A DNA stretch of 64,000 nt from Salinibacillus xinjiangensis. GTDB taxonomy: Bacteria; Bacillota; Bacilli; Bacillales; Alkalibacillaceae. The stretch spans positions 186,001 through 250,000 of the forward strand of contig NZ_WJNH01000003.1 of assembly GCF_009649735.1 (NCBI RefSeq). The letters run 5' to 3'. Below the pieces are notes generated by a model. It did no database searches, was not told the origin of the DNA, and saw only the letters and a program-made list of their open reading frames with translations. Position 1 is the stretch's first letter; every line of letters starts with the position of its first letter. Made by a program: the position numbers and the translations under genes. Below, in pieces: positions 25,650 to 34,761 of the stretch.

Positions 25650-26075
25650 GTGAAGAAATTTTTATTGGTATTTCTTTTAGGCTTTTGTAGTTTTACCTTA
25701 ATTGCATGTCAATCTCAGATGGAAGAGATGACATTATTAGATAGTGTGTCTGATATTTCAATATCCAAATCTAATGGTTATGGGGGATTAAATGAAAATT
25801 ATTTCGTTTCCATTAACCAAGAAGAAGATATATCGACTATTGAGGGTATCTTAAAAAACGCAAAAGGAGTAAACGGGGATGTTGATGTGAATAACGATAA
25901 TCCAGACTACGATATATTAGTCCGTTATGAAAATGGGGATACACACGGATTACATCTCGTGCTTGGAAACGAAGGGGAAGAAACTATATTTATGTATATT
26001 GGAGACGAGAAGAATGGATTTACTGTTTCTTCAGAAGCTACAAAAATGCTAAAAAGCATAATTGATGTTCAATAA
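25650..26075 (+). CDS. Lipoprotein of unknown function
   Basis: A 141-residue product with lipobox LIAC (Cys 20) after a long hydrophobic signal. The rest (EEDISTIEGILKNAKGVNGD; PDYDILVRYENGDTHGLHLV) has the pattern of YhfM/PDZ-less small lipoprotein domains but no sure match. GTG 25650 is 7 nt after GGGAGG. Confidence 0.7.
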   Translation: MKKFLLVFLLGFCSFTLIACQSQMEEMTLLDSVSDISISKSNGYGGLNENYFVSINQEEDISTIEGILKNAKGVNGDVDVNNDNPDYDILVRYENGDTHGLHLVLGNEGEETIFMYIGDEKNGFTVSSEATKMLKSIIDVQ

Positions 26076-26205
26076 ACTTTTCAACAAAATAACAAAAGTG
26101 GGATGAGATTGGTTTTGAATTACATCCATTCTATTTTTGAAGAAGATAGTAACGAAAATATAATTTAAACAAAAATTATTCGATAAGTCGATAGGAGTAT
26201 GATTA

Positions 26206-26697
26206 ATGTCTACCAATAGTACAATTTCTGTTACTCTCGATTTTTACAAAGAGGAGTATAAATCAAATTTAAGTGACTATCATTTATCCGAAGAGCAAAG
26301 CAGATATGCCCCCGTACCTTTAAAAGCGCTTTTACAATGTGAAGAAGACGGTACAAGATACCCTGTTGTAATCCTATATAATGGGGTGCCAGCAGGCTTT
26401 TTTATTTTACATGGTTGGGAAGGAGTAAAGGCATATAGTGATAACAAAGATGCAATTTTATTAAGAGGATATTCTGTTAATTCAAAGTTTCAAGGTAAAG
26501 GGATTGCTAAAGAATCACTGATAGTATTAGACTCTTTTGTAAAAAGAGAATTCCCAAGTAAAAGCGAGATTATATTAGCAGTTAATCATAAAAATAAAAT
26601 TGCACAACACGTATATAAAAAAGGCGGCTTTGTAGATAAGGGTGTAAGAGTTATGGGACGAAAAGGAGAATTATTTATTTTACATAAAGAACTTTAA
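26206..26697 (+). CDS. GNAT family N-acetyltransferase
   Basis: A 163-residue enzyme; acetyl-CoA loop VNSKFQGKGIAKESLIVLDS (about 88-107) and final NKIAQHVYKKGGFVDKGVRV. ATG 26206 follows ATAGGAG. Substrate unknown. Confidence 0.86.
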   Translation: MSTNSTISVTLDFYKEEYKSNLSDYHLSEEQSRYAPVPLKALLQCEEDGTRYPVVILYNGVPAGFFILHGWEGVKAYSDNKDAILLRGYSVNSKFQGKGIAKESLIVLDSFVKREFPSKSEIILAVNHKNKIAQHVYKKGGFVDKGVRVMGRKGELFILHKEL

Positions 26698-26700
26698 ATA

Positions 26701-26770
26701 CTTATTTCAACAAACGGGTGCAAGAGTTAAACCAGACGATAGTTTGAATGTTATGTTAAATTTTATAATA
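26701..26770 (+). repeat. Array core repeat with spacer remnant
   Basis: CTTATTTCAACAAACGGGTG then CAAGAGTTAAACC, 4 nt after the GNAT stop, then GAATGTTATGTTAAA, a short form of the composite spacer. The next gene relic begins inside it. Confidence 0.7.
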
Positions 26771-27202
26771 AAGATATTAAGCTATAGAAAAGATTGGGAT
26801 AATGAAATTTTTCCAGACATCCCTTCTTCTCTTGTTATAAAATGCGAAGGAAAAACAATCGGATACGTTGGGTCCTATTGGGTAGTTCAAAACACAAACT
26901 GGCTTGAAACAGGAATTGTGATTTATGACAGTAATTTTTGGAACGGTGGCTTCGGTACAGAAGCATATAAAATGTAGATTGATTTCCTTTTCACCTCCAC
27001 TGATATCCATAGATTAGGTATGTCAACATGGTCAGGAAACGCAAGAATGACAAAAGTTGCAGACAAATTGGGAATGAAAGAAGAAGCGAGAATAAGAGAA
27101 GCTAGAATGGTTAATGGTGAATATTTTGATGCAATAAAGATGGGGATATTGAGAAAAGAGTGGGAAGCTATGGTAGTGATTAAATCTAAGCTTCTCAAAT
27201 AA
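26744..27202 (+). pseudogene. GNAT N-acetyltransferase, 5'-truncated and with an in-frame stop
   Basis: One frame holds SLVIKCEGKTIGYVGSYWVV and FWNGGFGTEAYKM, then TAG at 26975-26977, then IDFLFTSTDIHRLGMSTWSG through MGILRKEWE. The usual N-terminal substrate strand is missing, replaced by repeat sequence. The stop is a single substitution. Confidence 0.75.
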
Positions 27203-27214
27203 GGAGGTGATGTA

Positions 27215-27625
27215 ATGCAAGGTAATAATGTGTTAATGGTTTATAACAAAGATAAGGACAAGTTGTTGATGTGTGAAAGGTTGAAGAACCCATATAAGGG
27301 ATTAAGTAATTTAGTTGGTGGGAAAATCGAAAATGGAGAAACAGGTATTGAAGCTGCTTATAGAGAACTTCTTGAAGAAACTAACATTTCCAAAGAAGAT
27401 ATAAAACTTCATCATTTAATGGATTTTACATACTATCTTCAGGACTGTTACGTTGAAGTATATGTTGGTAGATTAAAGCGAGAAGTATCGGTTTCTGGTG
27501 ATGAAAACATTCTGTATTGGTCAGATTTAGATAATAACTTTTTTGATATGTCTTCCTATGCAGGCGAAGGAAATATTGGGCATATGATAGAGCAAGTGAA
27601 CTATGTTAAAGATCATTTATTGTAA
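27215..27625 (+). CDS. NUDIX hydrolase
   Basis: A 136-residue enzyme with a Nudix box GGKIENGETGIEAAYRELLE followed by ETNI (about 29-53), the metal-binding helix for hydrolysing nucleoside diphosphate derivatives. Looks like the MutT/8-oxo-dGTP-type short enzymes. TAAGGAGG precedes ATG 27215. It is followed after 18 nt by a MazG-like gene, so both probably sanitise nucleotide pools. Confidence 0.88.
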   Translation: MQGNNVLMVYNKDKDKLLMCERLKNPYKGLSNLVGGKIENGETGIEAAYRELLEETNISKEDIKLHHLMDFTYYLQDCYVEVYVGRLKREVSVSGDENILYWSDLDNNFFDMSSYAGEGNIGHMIEQVNYVKDHLL

Positions 27626-27643
27626 TAAAAGAGGGGTCCCATT

Positions 27644-27985
27644 ATGAAGCAATTATCAATTCATGAGTTACAGCGCTATCTAGCATTACAATACAAAGAA
27701 GGAAGCACATCTTCTGCTTTGTTTTTGAAACTAGTAGAAGAAATTGGCGAAGTAGCAGAGGTACTAAACCAATTAGAAGGGAGAAAGGAAAATACAGGAG
27801 ATACTTCCTTAGAAAAAGAATTAGTTGATGTTATACACTATGCTGTGGCCATCGCGAGCATAAATAACATTGATTTATCAAAGGCCATTATTAAAAAGGA
27901 TAGGCAAGCAGCAATCAAATATAATCAATCTCCAAATTTAGAGGAATTTATAGAAATACAAAATAAAGATATTCACAGAAATTAA
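27644..27985 (+). CDS. MazG-like nucleotide pyrophosphohydrolase
   Basis: A 113-residue all-alpha NTP-PPase. KLVEEIGEVAEVLNQLEG and EKELVDVIHYAVAIASIN carry the ExxE and ExxD magnesium ligands. Starts 18 nt downstream of the NUDIX gene with AAAGAGGGG upstream and appears cotranscribed. The stop lies at the next core. Confidence 0.82.
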   Translation: MKQLSIHELQRYLALQYKEGSTSSALFLKLVEEIGEVAEVLNQLEGRKENTGDTSLEKELVDVIHYAVAIASINNIDLSKAIIKKDRQAAIKYNQSPNLEEFIEIQNKDIHRN

Positions 27986-28036
27986 AGCTAACGAGGTAAA
28001 TATAAAAAGCAACGCCCAATTATCAGCGTTGCTCTT
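27983..28036 (+). repeat. Array core remnant with bidirectional terminator
   Basis: TTAAAGCTAACGAGGTAAAT then hairpin AGCAACGC-ccaattatca-GCGTTGCT flanked by A-rich and T-rich sides, so it can end both the MazG unit and the convergent AraC gene. Confidence 0.7.
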
Positions 28037-28049
28037 CTTACATGTGTTA

Positions 28050-28913
28050 TTACTTACTCCGAACAGGAATCCAAATTTCACTATAGGCATAGTTATTTTT
28101 ATGATGATCCATTTTAGTAAATGAAAAAGAAGGAGCATTGATTATTTCATAATTGGAAGAAGGAAGCCATTCAGAATATGTTTTTGCCATTGTTTCTTGT
28201 AACGTTGATGGAAATGGTCCTTCGTTTGGAAATATTGCCCAAGTGCATGCTTCGACTGGTACTTTATCTAATCGATCACTTACTTGAGTTTCTGTCGTTA
28301 AAACACCGATCAAGTGAGTTAAATCTCCTTCTTCCTTTAGGAAATTTTCGTCAGCATTATAAGAAGCATTAACAATTTCATAGGGTTCTATATTTTGAAG
28401 AGAGTGCATTTCTTCTCTTTGTTCTTCCGTTATGCTTTTTGCAAGTATTACAATCTCGTTATTTACACCTTCAAATTGCATTGGAACACGTTTACTAACA
28501 CCAACTAGATTAAACGCTGGTTTGTCCTCAATTCTAAATTCCATAGAAATTCCTCCTTTAACAGTAATGACGAATGAAAGTTTAGGATAAGATTTGCTTA
28601 GCCCTTTTTTTATTACGTCTGAGGGTAAAAAACCACACCACTTTTTAAATGCCCGTGTAAAACCGTCGACTGACTGATAGCCATATTTAAAAGCAACATC
28701 CGTAACCGTTTCTCCACTCAATAAATCCTTATTTGCTTCAGATAGTTTCCTGTTTTTAACATACTCATGTAGCGTCAAACCCGAAAGATGATAAAATACG
28801 GTTCTAAAATGATAGTCCGAAACTCCCGCATATTCAGAAATGTTTTCAAGAGTCAGGTCATTGGTTAAATGAACTTCAATATAGTCAATTACTTGGTTTA
28901 GTTCTTTTAACAC
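28050..28913 (-). CDS. AraC-family transcriptional regulator with GyrI-like effector domain
   Basis: A 287-residue regulator: two helix-turn-helix motifs in residues 1-100 (LENISEYAGVSDYHFRTVFY; VTDVAFKYGYQSVDGFTRAF) and a GyrI-like ligand-binding domain from about 110 on (MEFRIEDKPAFNLVGVSKRV). Start is GTG 28913 after GGAGGGG; a longer frame begins inside the RBS. It is the only gene of the array region on the minus strand. Confidence 0.88.
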   Translation of the reverse strand: MLKELNQVIDYIEVHLTNDLTLENISEYAGVSDYHFRTVFYHLSGLTLHEYVKNRKLSEANKDLLSGETVTDVAFKYGYQSVDGFTRAFKKWCGFLPSDVIKKGLSKSYPKLSFVITVKGGISMEFRIEDKPAFNLVGVSKRVPMQFEGVNNEIVILAKSITEEQREEMHSLQNIEPYEIVNASYNADENFLKEEGDLTHLIGVLTTETQVSDRLDKVPVEACTWAIFPNEGPFPSTLQETMAKTYSEWLPSSNYEIINAPSFSFTKMDHHKNNYAYSEIWIPVRSK

Positions 28914-29002
28914 TATATCCCCTCCTTCCATGAATACATAATAGCAAAGCAAATATAAAAGTACTCGACATTTGTAATAAAAAAATATCGTATTGTTATA
29001 TC

Positions 29003-29115
29003 TTAGTTAAACAAACGGGTGGTAAAGTTTAACAAAGCGATCTACATTTTGGTCATCTATAATTATTTGGAATATTATGTTAAAATCTATTTTAGAAAAT
29101 ATTGAGCATTTAAAG
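29003..29115 (+). repeat. Composite array repeat, diverged
   Basis: TAGTTAAACAAACGGGTGGT with GTTTAACAAAG gives a GTTAAAC/GTTTAAC stem; then GCGATCT/TGGTCAT, spacer GGAATATTATGTTAAAA, and a worn second core (GAGCATTTAAAG). Confidence 0.78.
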
Positions 29116-29144
29116 ATAAATTAAAAAGGGAAAAAGGAGAAAAT

Positions 29145-29645
29145 ATGGTAAAAATTTTGAAGGCTAATGAAAGCCACGTTGAAGGAATTTCAAGTGTATG
29201 TATTAGGGGATATTGGGCGACATATGGGGAAAGTCACTCAAAAGAGTGGATTGAAAAAGTGATACAAGATTTTTATAATCACTAGAGAATATAAAGGGAA
29301 GTAACAGAATTTAATCGTGATTGGGGTGGGTATTTTGTAGCAGTTGAGAACGGAAAAGTAGTTGGTGCAGCAGGCGGAGGAATGATAGATGAAGAGGTAG
29401 GAGAATTATTCATTATATACATTGACCCTACAAGAAGAAATGAAGGGATTGGCACAAAATTGTTGGATGCTGTTACGAAACAACAGAAAGATGAATATGG
29501 AGCTAAAGAGCAATGGGTGTCTGTTCAAAAAGGAAATATGAAAGGAATTCCTTTTTATGAAGCTAAAGGTTTCAAATTTCAATATGAAAAAGTTCCAGAA
29601 GAGGATCCATCATATATTAAATTAAGATATTCTAGGAAGATATGA
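29145..29645 (+). pseudogene. GNAT N-acetyltransferase with two in-frame stops
   Basis: AAAAAGGAGA and ATG 29145 start MVKILKANESHVEGISSVCI through VIQDFYNH, then TAG and, three codons later, TAA; the same frame continues REVTEFNRDWGGYFVAVENG and the acetyl-CoA loop IDPTRRNEGIGTKLLDAVTK to the end. Two point mutations thus split an otherwise complete gene. Confidence 0.85.
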
Positions 29646-29652
29646 AGTCATT

Positions 29653-29700
29653 TTTTCAACAAAAGGGTACTTTAACTCAACTAGGGGATTGTCAATACAG
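29653..29700 (+). repeat. Array core repeat, last clear copy of the main array
   Basis: TTTTTCAACAAAAGGGTACT then TTAACTCAACTAGG, 9 nt after the last array gene. Downstream, 29701-29840 shows no gene. Confidence 0.6.
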
Positions 29701-29840
29701 CGGTTCCTTTAACTATATGGAGAGAATAGTTTAAGAAACAATAATTATTTGGAGTGTGGTGCCGTCTAACCCTAGTACTGATCTCAAACCACGATTTTCA
29801 CCTCAACACAAGCCCAACTTTAAAAATAATAAAAAAACAG

Positions 29841-29900
29841 TTGTAAAACGACACCGGTGTCGGTATAATGAAATTACCATAAACGACAATGGTGTCGTTT
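29841..29900 (+). promoter_or_regulatory. Promoter with two TetR-type operators
   Basis: TTGTAA (29841-29846), 17-bp spacer, TATAAT (29864-29869). The spacer holds the perfect palindrome CGACACCGGTGTCG (29849-29862); a second site AAACGACAATGGTGTCGTTT (29881-29900) lies downstream of the -10. Binding at either site would block transcription of the exporter-regulator operon. Confidence 0.85.
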
Positions 29901-29919
29901 TAGAAAAGAGGAGATCGGT

Positions 29920-31188
29920 ATGAAAAGGCTGGCGAAGAACAAAGGGTATGTGACACTGATGAGTGCGCAGGCAATCTCAAGTATTGGTGACTGGCTCAGT
30001 ATTGTGGCGATTATTACACTTGTAGGACTGAAATGGAATGCCTCACCTATGGAGGTTTCGTTCATTATTCTTTGTCTGGCAGTGCCAATGGCTTTACTTG
30101 GTCCGGTTGCCGGCATTGTGGCGGATCGTTTCAGTCGGAAAACGATCATGATAATCTCGGACGTTGTGCGGGCAGGGTTAATTCTTTTTTTGACAGTCGC
30201 CACTGAAATCTGGATGGTGTATGTCACGTTGTTCACGGTTGGACTGTTTTCAGCTGTGTTTATTCCAGCTAAAAACGGAAAATTAAAGGAAGTTGTTTCT
30301 GAAGATGATATGAAGGGTGCAATGTCCATCACCTCGATGATTGATTCCTCGACGAAAATTCTTGGTCCACTGATTAGTGGGGTCCTAGTGGCTGCTTTCG
30401 GCGCACAAAAGGTATTTTTCATCGATTCAGCTACATTTGTGATATCTGCCTTTCTATTGTTTTTCCTGCCTAACGCTGTAAAAGTAGAGGCTGTGGAGAA
30501 AGAAACGAGCGGAGAGAAGGAATCTTTCAAAAGAGAGTTCGTCGAGGGGCTATCACATATTAAATCAAGCCGCTTCATGGTGATTGGACTACTACTTACC
30601 GGGATAAGTCTACTAATCCTACAGCTGGCTGACTCACAGATCATCGTTTTGCTGCGTGAACTGACCAACGCATCGCCTGATTTGTTCGGTTATCTTGTCA
30701 CTGGTTCTGGCCTAGGTATGTTTTTCGCGGGTCTTCTACTTGCCAAAAAAACTGACTATCGTGCGTATCCGGTTATGTTATTTGGTGTCTGTGGGATTGG
30801 GCTAAGTTTTGGTTTGATGGGAGTGTTAACCCATTATGATATTGGCTATTCGATCATATGGGGACCGGCATTGGGATTTACAGGCGGTTTTTCAGCCAGT
30901 CTAATTTTTGTTCCATTCCAGGCGACGGCACAGGTGGAAACATCCGTGAATATGACGGGGCGTGTATTTGGTGTAATTAATAGTGTCATGACAACTGCAA
31001 CCATCATCGGTCCCTTACTCGGTGGTTGGCTGGCTACGGTCATTGGGATTATCCCAACCTTCACAATCACGTCAGGGCTGCTGGTGCTAGTATCTATAAT
31101 TGGAGTATTTACCAAGAAAAAAGTGAATCGGGGGAATAAGCATGGCACCACGGGTGAGCGAAGAACATCTGCAGCGACGACGGGCTGA
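29920..31188 (+). CDS. MFS exporter (macrolide/multidrug efflux type)
   Basis: A 422-residue major facilitator with about 12 membrane helices. GLFSAVFIPAKNGKLKEVV and GPVAGIVADRFSRKTIMIIS (loop 2-3 motif) match the MefA/EntS-like H+-antiporter branch. RBS AGAGGAG before ATG 29920. The final 15 codons overlap the regulator gene by 47 nt. Regulated by the operators at 29849-29900. Substrate not readable. Confidence 0.88.
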   Translation: MKRLAKNKGYVTLMSAQAISSIGDWLSIVAIITLVGLKWNASPMEVSFIILCLAVPMALLGPVAGIVADRFSRKTIMIISDVVRAGLILFLTVATEIWMVYVTLFTVGLFSAVFIPAKNGKLKEVVSEDDMKGAMSITSMIDSSTKILGPLISGVLVAAFGAQKVFFIDSATFVISAFLLFFLPNAVKVEAVEKETSGEKESFKREFVEGLSHIKSSRFMVIGLLLTGISLLILQLADSQIIVLLRELTNASPDLFGYLVTGSGLGMFFAGLLLAKKTDYRAYPVMLFGVCGIGLSFGLMGVLTHYDIGYSIIWGPALGFTGGFSASLIFVPFQATAQVETSVNMTGRVFGVINSVMTTATIIGPLLGGWLATVIGIIPTFTITSGLLVLVSIIGVFTKKKVNRGNKHGTTGERRTSAATTG

Positions 31189-31762
31189 TATTCTGAACGC
31201 TGCGACAAATGTTTTTATGGAAAAAGGCTATGAAAATACCACAATGAAGCACATAATGGAAGCGGCTGGTGTTAGCCGTGGCGGGCTTTACCAGTATTTT
31301 GCCAATAAAGAAGACCTTTTTGAAGCTTTGTTGGAAGAGGGTCTTCATGAGGAAGCAACGAATATTGAGCAATTAATGAAATCGTCTGATTCCCACTGGG
31401 GGTTGCTAATGGAAATGATGTTCGGCAAGAGTCGAAATCCCGATGCCAAAATGGATCCGCTTGCCGCGAGTAAGCTAGAATTCTTTATTACAGGCAGGAA
31501 TGATGACAGACGACGGGCTTATGGACAGAAACGCTATAAGCTCGGGGTCCGTCTTTATGCGGATGTTATTAAAGCTGGCCAGGATGCAGGTGAATTCAGT
31601 GATCGGCATGACCATGAATTGCTCGCCAAATCAATCATCACATTCATCGATGGACTGGCACTTGATGATGCCATTTTGCCTGAGGATGAGGTGCAGATTG
31701 AAAAGCAGTCAAAACTATTTGTGGAGTATTTGAAGATGGCATTGGAAGTACAGGAAATATAA
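31142..31762 (+). CDS. TetR-family transcriptional regulator
   Basis: A 206-residue repressor with N-terminal HTH (ILNAATNVFMEKGYENTTMK; AAGVSRGGLYQYFANKEDLF) and a helical ligand domain. It is translated from ATG 31142 within the end of the exporter gene, in an autoregulated operon. It probably binds the GACACCGGTGTC-like operators and is released by the exported drug. Confidence 0.92.
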   Translation: MAPRVSEEHLQRRRADILNAATNVFMEKGYENTTMKHIMEAAGVSRGGLYQYFANKEDLFEALLEEGLHEEATNIEQLMKSSDSHWGLLMEMMFGKSRNPDAKMDPLAASKLEFFITGRNDDRRRAYGQKRYKLGVRLYADVIKAGQDAGEFSDRHDHELLAKSIITFIDGLALDDAILPEDEVQIEKQSKLFVEYLKMALEVQEI

Positions 31763-31809
31763 AAAATGTTAGAGTTGTTTCCGAGTAATTTCAAGAAAGG
31801 AATTTTTTT

Positions 31810-32229
31810 ATGGAAATAAATTTGAAAGCTACGGAAAGAATACTTATTCGACCATATGAAGAAAAAGACTTTAATAAAATACAAGATTTAAACAAAGCAG
31901 AGGGATGGACTACTTTAGTAGAGAATTACTTCAATACAAAGAAAGCGTGGGAACATTCAAATGTAGCCTATGTTGCTGAAGTCGAGGGACATGGTGTCAT
32001 TGGCTATGTAAGAGGAATTACTGATACTCGTATAAGTCTATTTATTTGTGAATTATTAATTGATAGAAAGTATAGGGGATTAGGGGCAGGAAAAGAAATT
32101 CTTCACTACGTACATAATAAATATCCGAACACAAGGATTGAATTACTTGCTAATCGTACTTCGCGGTCATTTTATGAAGGAATGGGTTTTCGTGCCTTTT
32201 ATGGATTCAGGAAAACCTTTCAGGAGTAA
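31810..32229 (+). CDS. GNAT family N-acetyltransferase
   Basis: A 139-residue enzyme; TERILIRPYEEKDFNKIQDL at the start and acetyl-CoA loop IDRKYRGLGAGKEILHYVH (about 80-98). AAGAAAGGAA precedes ATG 31810. Not followed by an array core. Confidence 0.85.
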   Translation: MEINLKATERILIRPYEEKDFNKIQDLNKAEGWTTLVENYFNTKKAWEHSNVAYVAEVEGHGVIGYVRGITDTRISLFICELLIDRKYRGLGAGKEILHYVHNKYPNTRIELLANRTSRSFYEGMGFRAFYGFRKTFQE

Positions 32230-32268
32230 GGTCTTGTAGAAGATTGCTAATATGAGAAGATAGATGAA

Positions 32269-32737
32269 ATGGATTACATACAGCATTTAAGGTCTATGGT
32301 AGGAAACGAGAAAGTTATTATGGTTGTTGCCGTAGCATTCGTCTTTGATAATGAAAAATCGAGTGCTGTTGCAAAAACGTTCAGATAATGGTAAGTGGGG
32401 ATTACCTGGCGGTTTTATGGAATTAGGAGAAAGCGTACACGATGCAGCTAGAAGAGAAGTTTACGAAGAGACGGGACTTACATTAGATGAACTTGAGTTA
32501 TTTGGGATTTATTCGGGCCCTCAATATGATAAGACATTTCCAAACGGCGACCAAGTATCACCTGTTTTAATATCATTTATTTGCAAACAGTATACGGGGA
32601 AGTTAGTGGAAAGTAACGAGGAGTCTCTTCAGATTAGATTTTATTCGCTTAGTGAACTTCCGGAGAATATATTTAGTGAACACAAGATGCTTATAGATGA
32701 CTTATTATCGAAAAAACGATTTCCTGTTATAGGATAA
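32269..32737 (+). pseudogene. NUDIX hydrolase, single frameshift
   Basis: ATG 32269 starts [29 protein letters not shown]; at a five-A run near 32351-32356 the frame changes to [20 protein letters not shown] with Nudix box [20 protein letters not shown] and EETGL. The open part 32345-32737 lacks the first strand. One base would restore a complete 155-residue protein. Confidence 0.78.
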
Positions 32738-32774
32738 AAGGGGCTTATCTACAAGAAGGATAAGCTCCTTTTTG
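32736..32774 (+). terminator. Rho-independent terminator
   Basis: AAAGGGGCTTATC pairs with GATAAGCTCCTTT and is followed by Ts. From 32775 to 32993 only a short coding remnant-like stretch is seen, no gene. Confidence 0.88.
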
Positions 32775-32993
32775 AATAAATTGGAAGGAAAAAGGTATAT
32801 AATAAGAGAATTACTTGATATAACAGATTAAAAGAAAAGGAGAGGTAGAATTTGCACAAGATATGAAAAGAATCGTTCAGAGATTAAAATTGTTTTACAC
32901 GTTATTTTAGTTGTGTCGATTGTTTTTTCATAGTACAACCTGCTTACTGAATATGTTTAATAGAATTCATCCATTCAGTAAGGGGGAAACTAT

Positions 32994-34475
32994 GTGAATT
33001 ACGTATTTCCTCAGATTCCCGAAGAAAAAATGCTCTCCATAATACGAAATGGGCTTGTAAAAACGGAAGTACCTAAGAAAATCATTGTTTTGGGTGCAGG
33101 AATGGCAGGACTAGTATCAGCATCCCTGCTCAAGCAAGCAGGACACGATGTTACCATTCTTGAAGCAGCTGATCGGGTAGGGGGACGAATTTATACGATA
33201 AGGGGTAACTTTAAGGAGGATCAATACTTTGAGGCTGGTGCCATGCGAATTCCCGATTCTCATTCCCTGACTATGGAATACATAAAAAAGTTCAAGCTCC
33301 CCACGCATGAGTTTATTAATACGACTCCAAACGATATCATCTATGTGAAAGGGAAAAAAGTTCTGAGAAAGACATATGAACAGAACCCAGATATTTTGAA
33401 TTTTCCCGTTTACCCCCATGAAAGAGGAAAAACGGCTGCTGAATTACTACAATCGGCCATTAAGCCCATTACCGAATTAATTGAACAAGACCCAAAGAAA
33501 TACTGGCCTTGGATTATCAGTGAATTTGATAAGTATTCGATGGATTTTTATTTGAGATATAATCCATATGGCGTTGCGTTATCACCAGGTGCAATTGAGA
33601 TGATTAAAGTACTCCTTACACTTGAGGGGTTAATTGAGCTATCGTTTTTAGAGCAATTACGTGAACTGTTGATTTTATTCAAACCTGACATTACGTTTTA
33701 TGAAATCACAGGTGGTAACGACAAGCTTCCTAGAGCATTTATGGATCAATTACAGGATGACATTTATTTTAGTCAGTATGTAAAGAAAATTGTACAGCAC
33801 GATAACCATGTAACAGTTCATGCTGTCCATAAAGTCTTAGAGCCGACTCAGATTACGGGTGACCTTGTCATTGTAACCATCCCATTTTCAGTATTACAAT
33901 TTGTTGAAATTGAACCTCGAGACTCGTTTTCAGAGAACAAATGGAAGGCGATTAGGGAGACAAACTATGCCGGTTCTACAAAGACTGGAATACAATTTAA
34001 AAATAGATTCTGGGAAAAGCAAGGGCTTATAGGGGGGCAAACCGTAACAGATCTCCCTATCAAATATGTTCAGTACCCAAGCCATGATATCGGTTCAGAC
34101 TCTTCAGGTGTTATCTTAGGAAGTTATACTTGGGAGGATGATGCTGTTCCTTGGGATAGCTTGGAGGATGATAGACGCTTTGAATATGTATTAAGAAATT
34201 TAGCGACTATTCATGGAGATCAAGTGTATCAGGATTTTCAAGGAGGAGTAAGTCACAGTTGGATCAGATATCCATACACTGCTGGGGCTTTTACCATGTT
34301 TAAGCCTGGTCAAGTAACCGAGTTAACCCCTCATATATCCTCACCAGAAGGAAGGGTTCATTTTGCAGGAGAGCATACCTCAACTACTCACGCATGGATC
34401 CAAGGTGCAATTGAATCAGGAATTCGTGTTGCAAACGAAGTAAATCATTTACCTCGAACATATTTTAGTTCATAA
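32994..34475 (+). CDS. Flavin monoamine oxidase / L-amino-acid oxidase family protein
   Basis: A 493-residue FAD amine oxidase. Dinucleotide fold IIVLGAGMAGLVSASLLKQA (about 31-50), LEAADRVGGRI (about 57-67), and the C-terminal FAD motif GRVHFAGEHTSTTHAWIQGA (about 454-473). The aromatic and substrate loops resemble snake-venom-type L-amino-acid oxidases more than MAO. Start GTG 32994 behind AAGGGGG. No signal peptide. Confidence 0.85.
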   Translation: MNYVFPQIPEEKMLSIIRNGLVKTEVPKKIIVLGAGMAGLVSASLLKQAGHDVTILEAADRVGGRIYTIRGNFKEDQYFEAGAMRIPDSHSLTMEYIKKFKLPTHEFINTTPNDIIYVKGKKVLRKTYEQNPDILNFPVYPHERGKTAAELLQSAIKPITELIEQDPKKYWPWIISEFDKYSMDFYLRYNPYGVALSPGAIEMIKVLLTLEGLIELSFLEQLRELLILFKPDITFYEITGGNDKLPRAFMDQLQDDIYFSQYVKKIVQHDNHVTVHAVHKVLEPTQITGDLVIVTIPFSVLQFVEIEPRDSFSENKWKAIRETNYAGSTKTGIQFKNRFWEKQGLIGGQTVTDLPIKYVQYPSHDIGSDSSGVILGSYTWEDDAVPWDSLEDDRRFEYVLRNLATIHGDQVYQDFQGGVSHSWIRYPYTAGAFTMFKPGQVTELTPHISSPEGRVHFAGEHTSTTHAWIQGAIESGIRVANEVNHLPRTYFSS

Positions 34476-34486
34476 ATGTATTTGAT

Positions 34487-34530
34487 GGAGCTTTGACATG
34501 CCTTGTGCATACTCAAAGCTCCCTTTGCTT
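34487..34530 (+). terminator. Rho-independent terminator
   Basis: GGAGCTTTG and CAAAGCTCC pair across an 18-nt loop, followed by CTTTGCTT. It ends the amine oxidase gene and touches the convergent YvrJ gene. Confidence 0.75.
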
Positions 34531-34666
34531 ATTCCTTCATCTTATTTGGCAATGCCAAGATTGAATCGTTGAGAAGGTCGAGCTTTCCCTCAATTCGATG
34601 TAATAAATAAAAGGTTACCACTACTGGAAATCCAACCTGTGGAACCCAGTTGATCCACTCTTCCAT
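34529..34666 (-). CDS. yvrJ: YvrJ-family small membrane protein (45 aa)
   Basis: MEEWINWVPQVGFPVVVTFY then LLHRIEGKLDLL: the GFP-V-V-T-x-YLLxRIExKLd signature of the YvrJ family, with one membrane helix. The stop is at 34529 and ATG at 34666, with CTAGGAGGTG upstream on the minus strand. Often coded next to DUF2922 and DUF1659 genes, as here. Function unknown. Confidence 0.82.
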   Translation of the reverse strand: MEEWINWVPQVGFPVVVTFYLLHRIEGKLDLLNDSILALPNKMKE

Positions 34667-34728
34667 GTATTTCACCTCCTAGATTATTATTTTTCGACAT
34701 TTTTCAATCAAACGTTTGTTTGAAAAAA

Positions 34729-34754
34729 GGGGAGCGATAATGATTTCGCTCCCC
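34729..34754 (-). terminator. Terminator or attenuator between DUF2922 and yvrJ
   Basis: GGGGAGCGA/TCGCTCCCC pair around 8 nt, with CCTTTTTTC on the minus-strand 3' side. It should reduce readthrough into yvrJ. A CAAACGTTTG palindrome lies at 34708-34717. Confidence 0.8.
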
Positions 34755-34761
34755 AAGTCTA

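Noticed and set aside
13403-29115. CRISPR array from regularly recurring repeats
   Set aside because: Repeats are diverged, spaced by whole genes of varied length, and no cas genes are present.
29874-30668. 264-codon minus-strand frame opposite the MFS gene
   Set aside because: Antisense to a well-supported exporter; Ser/Thr-rich with no start signal.
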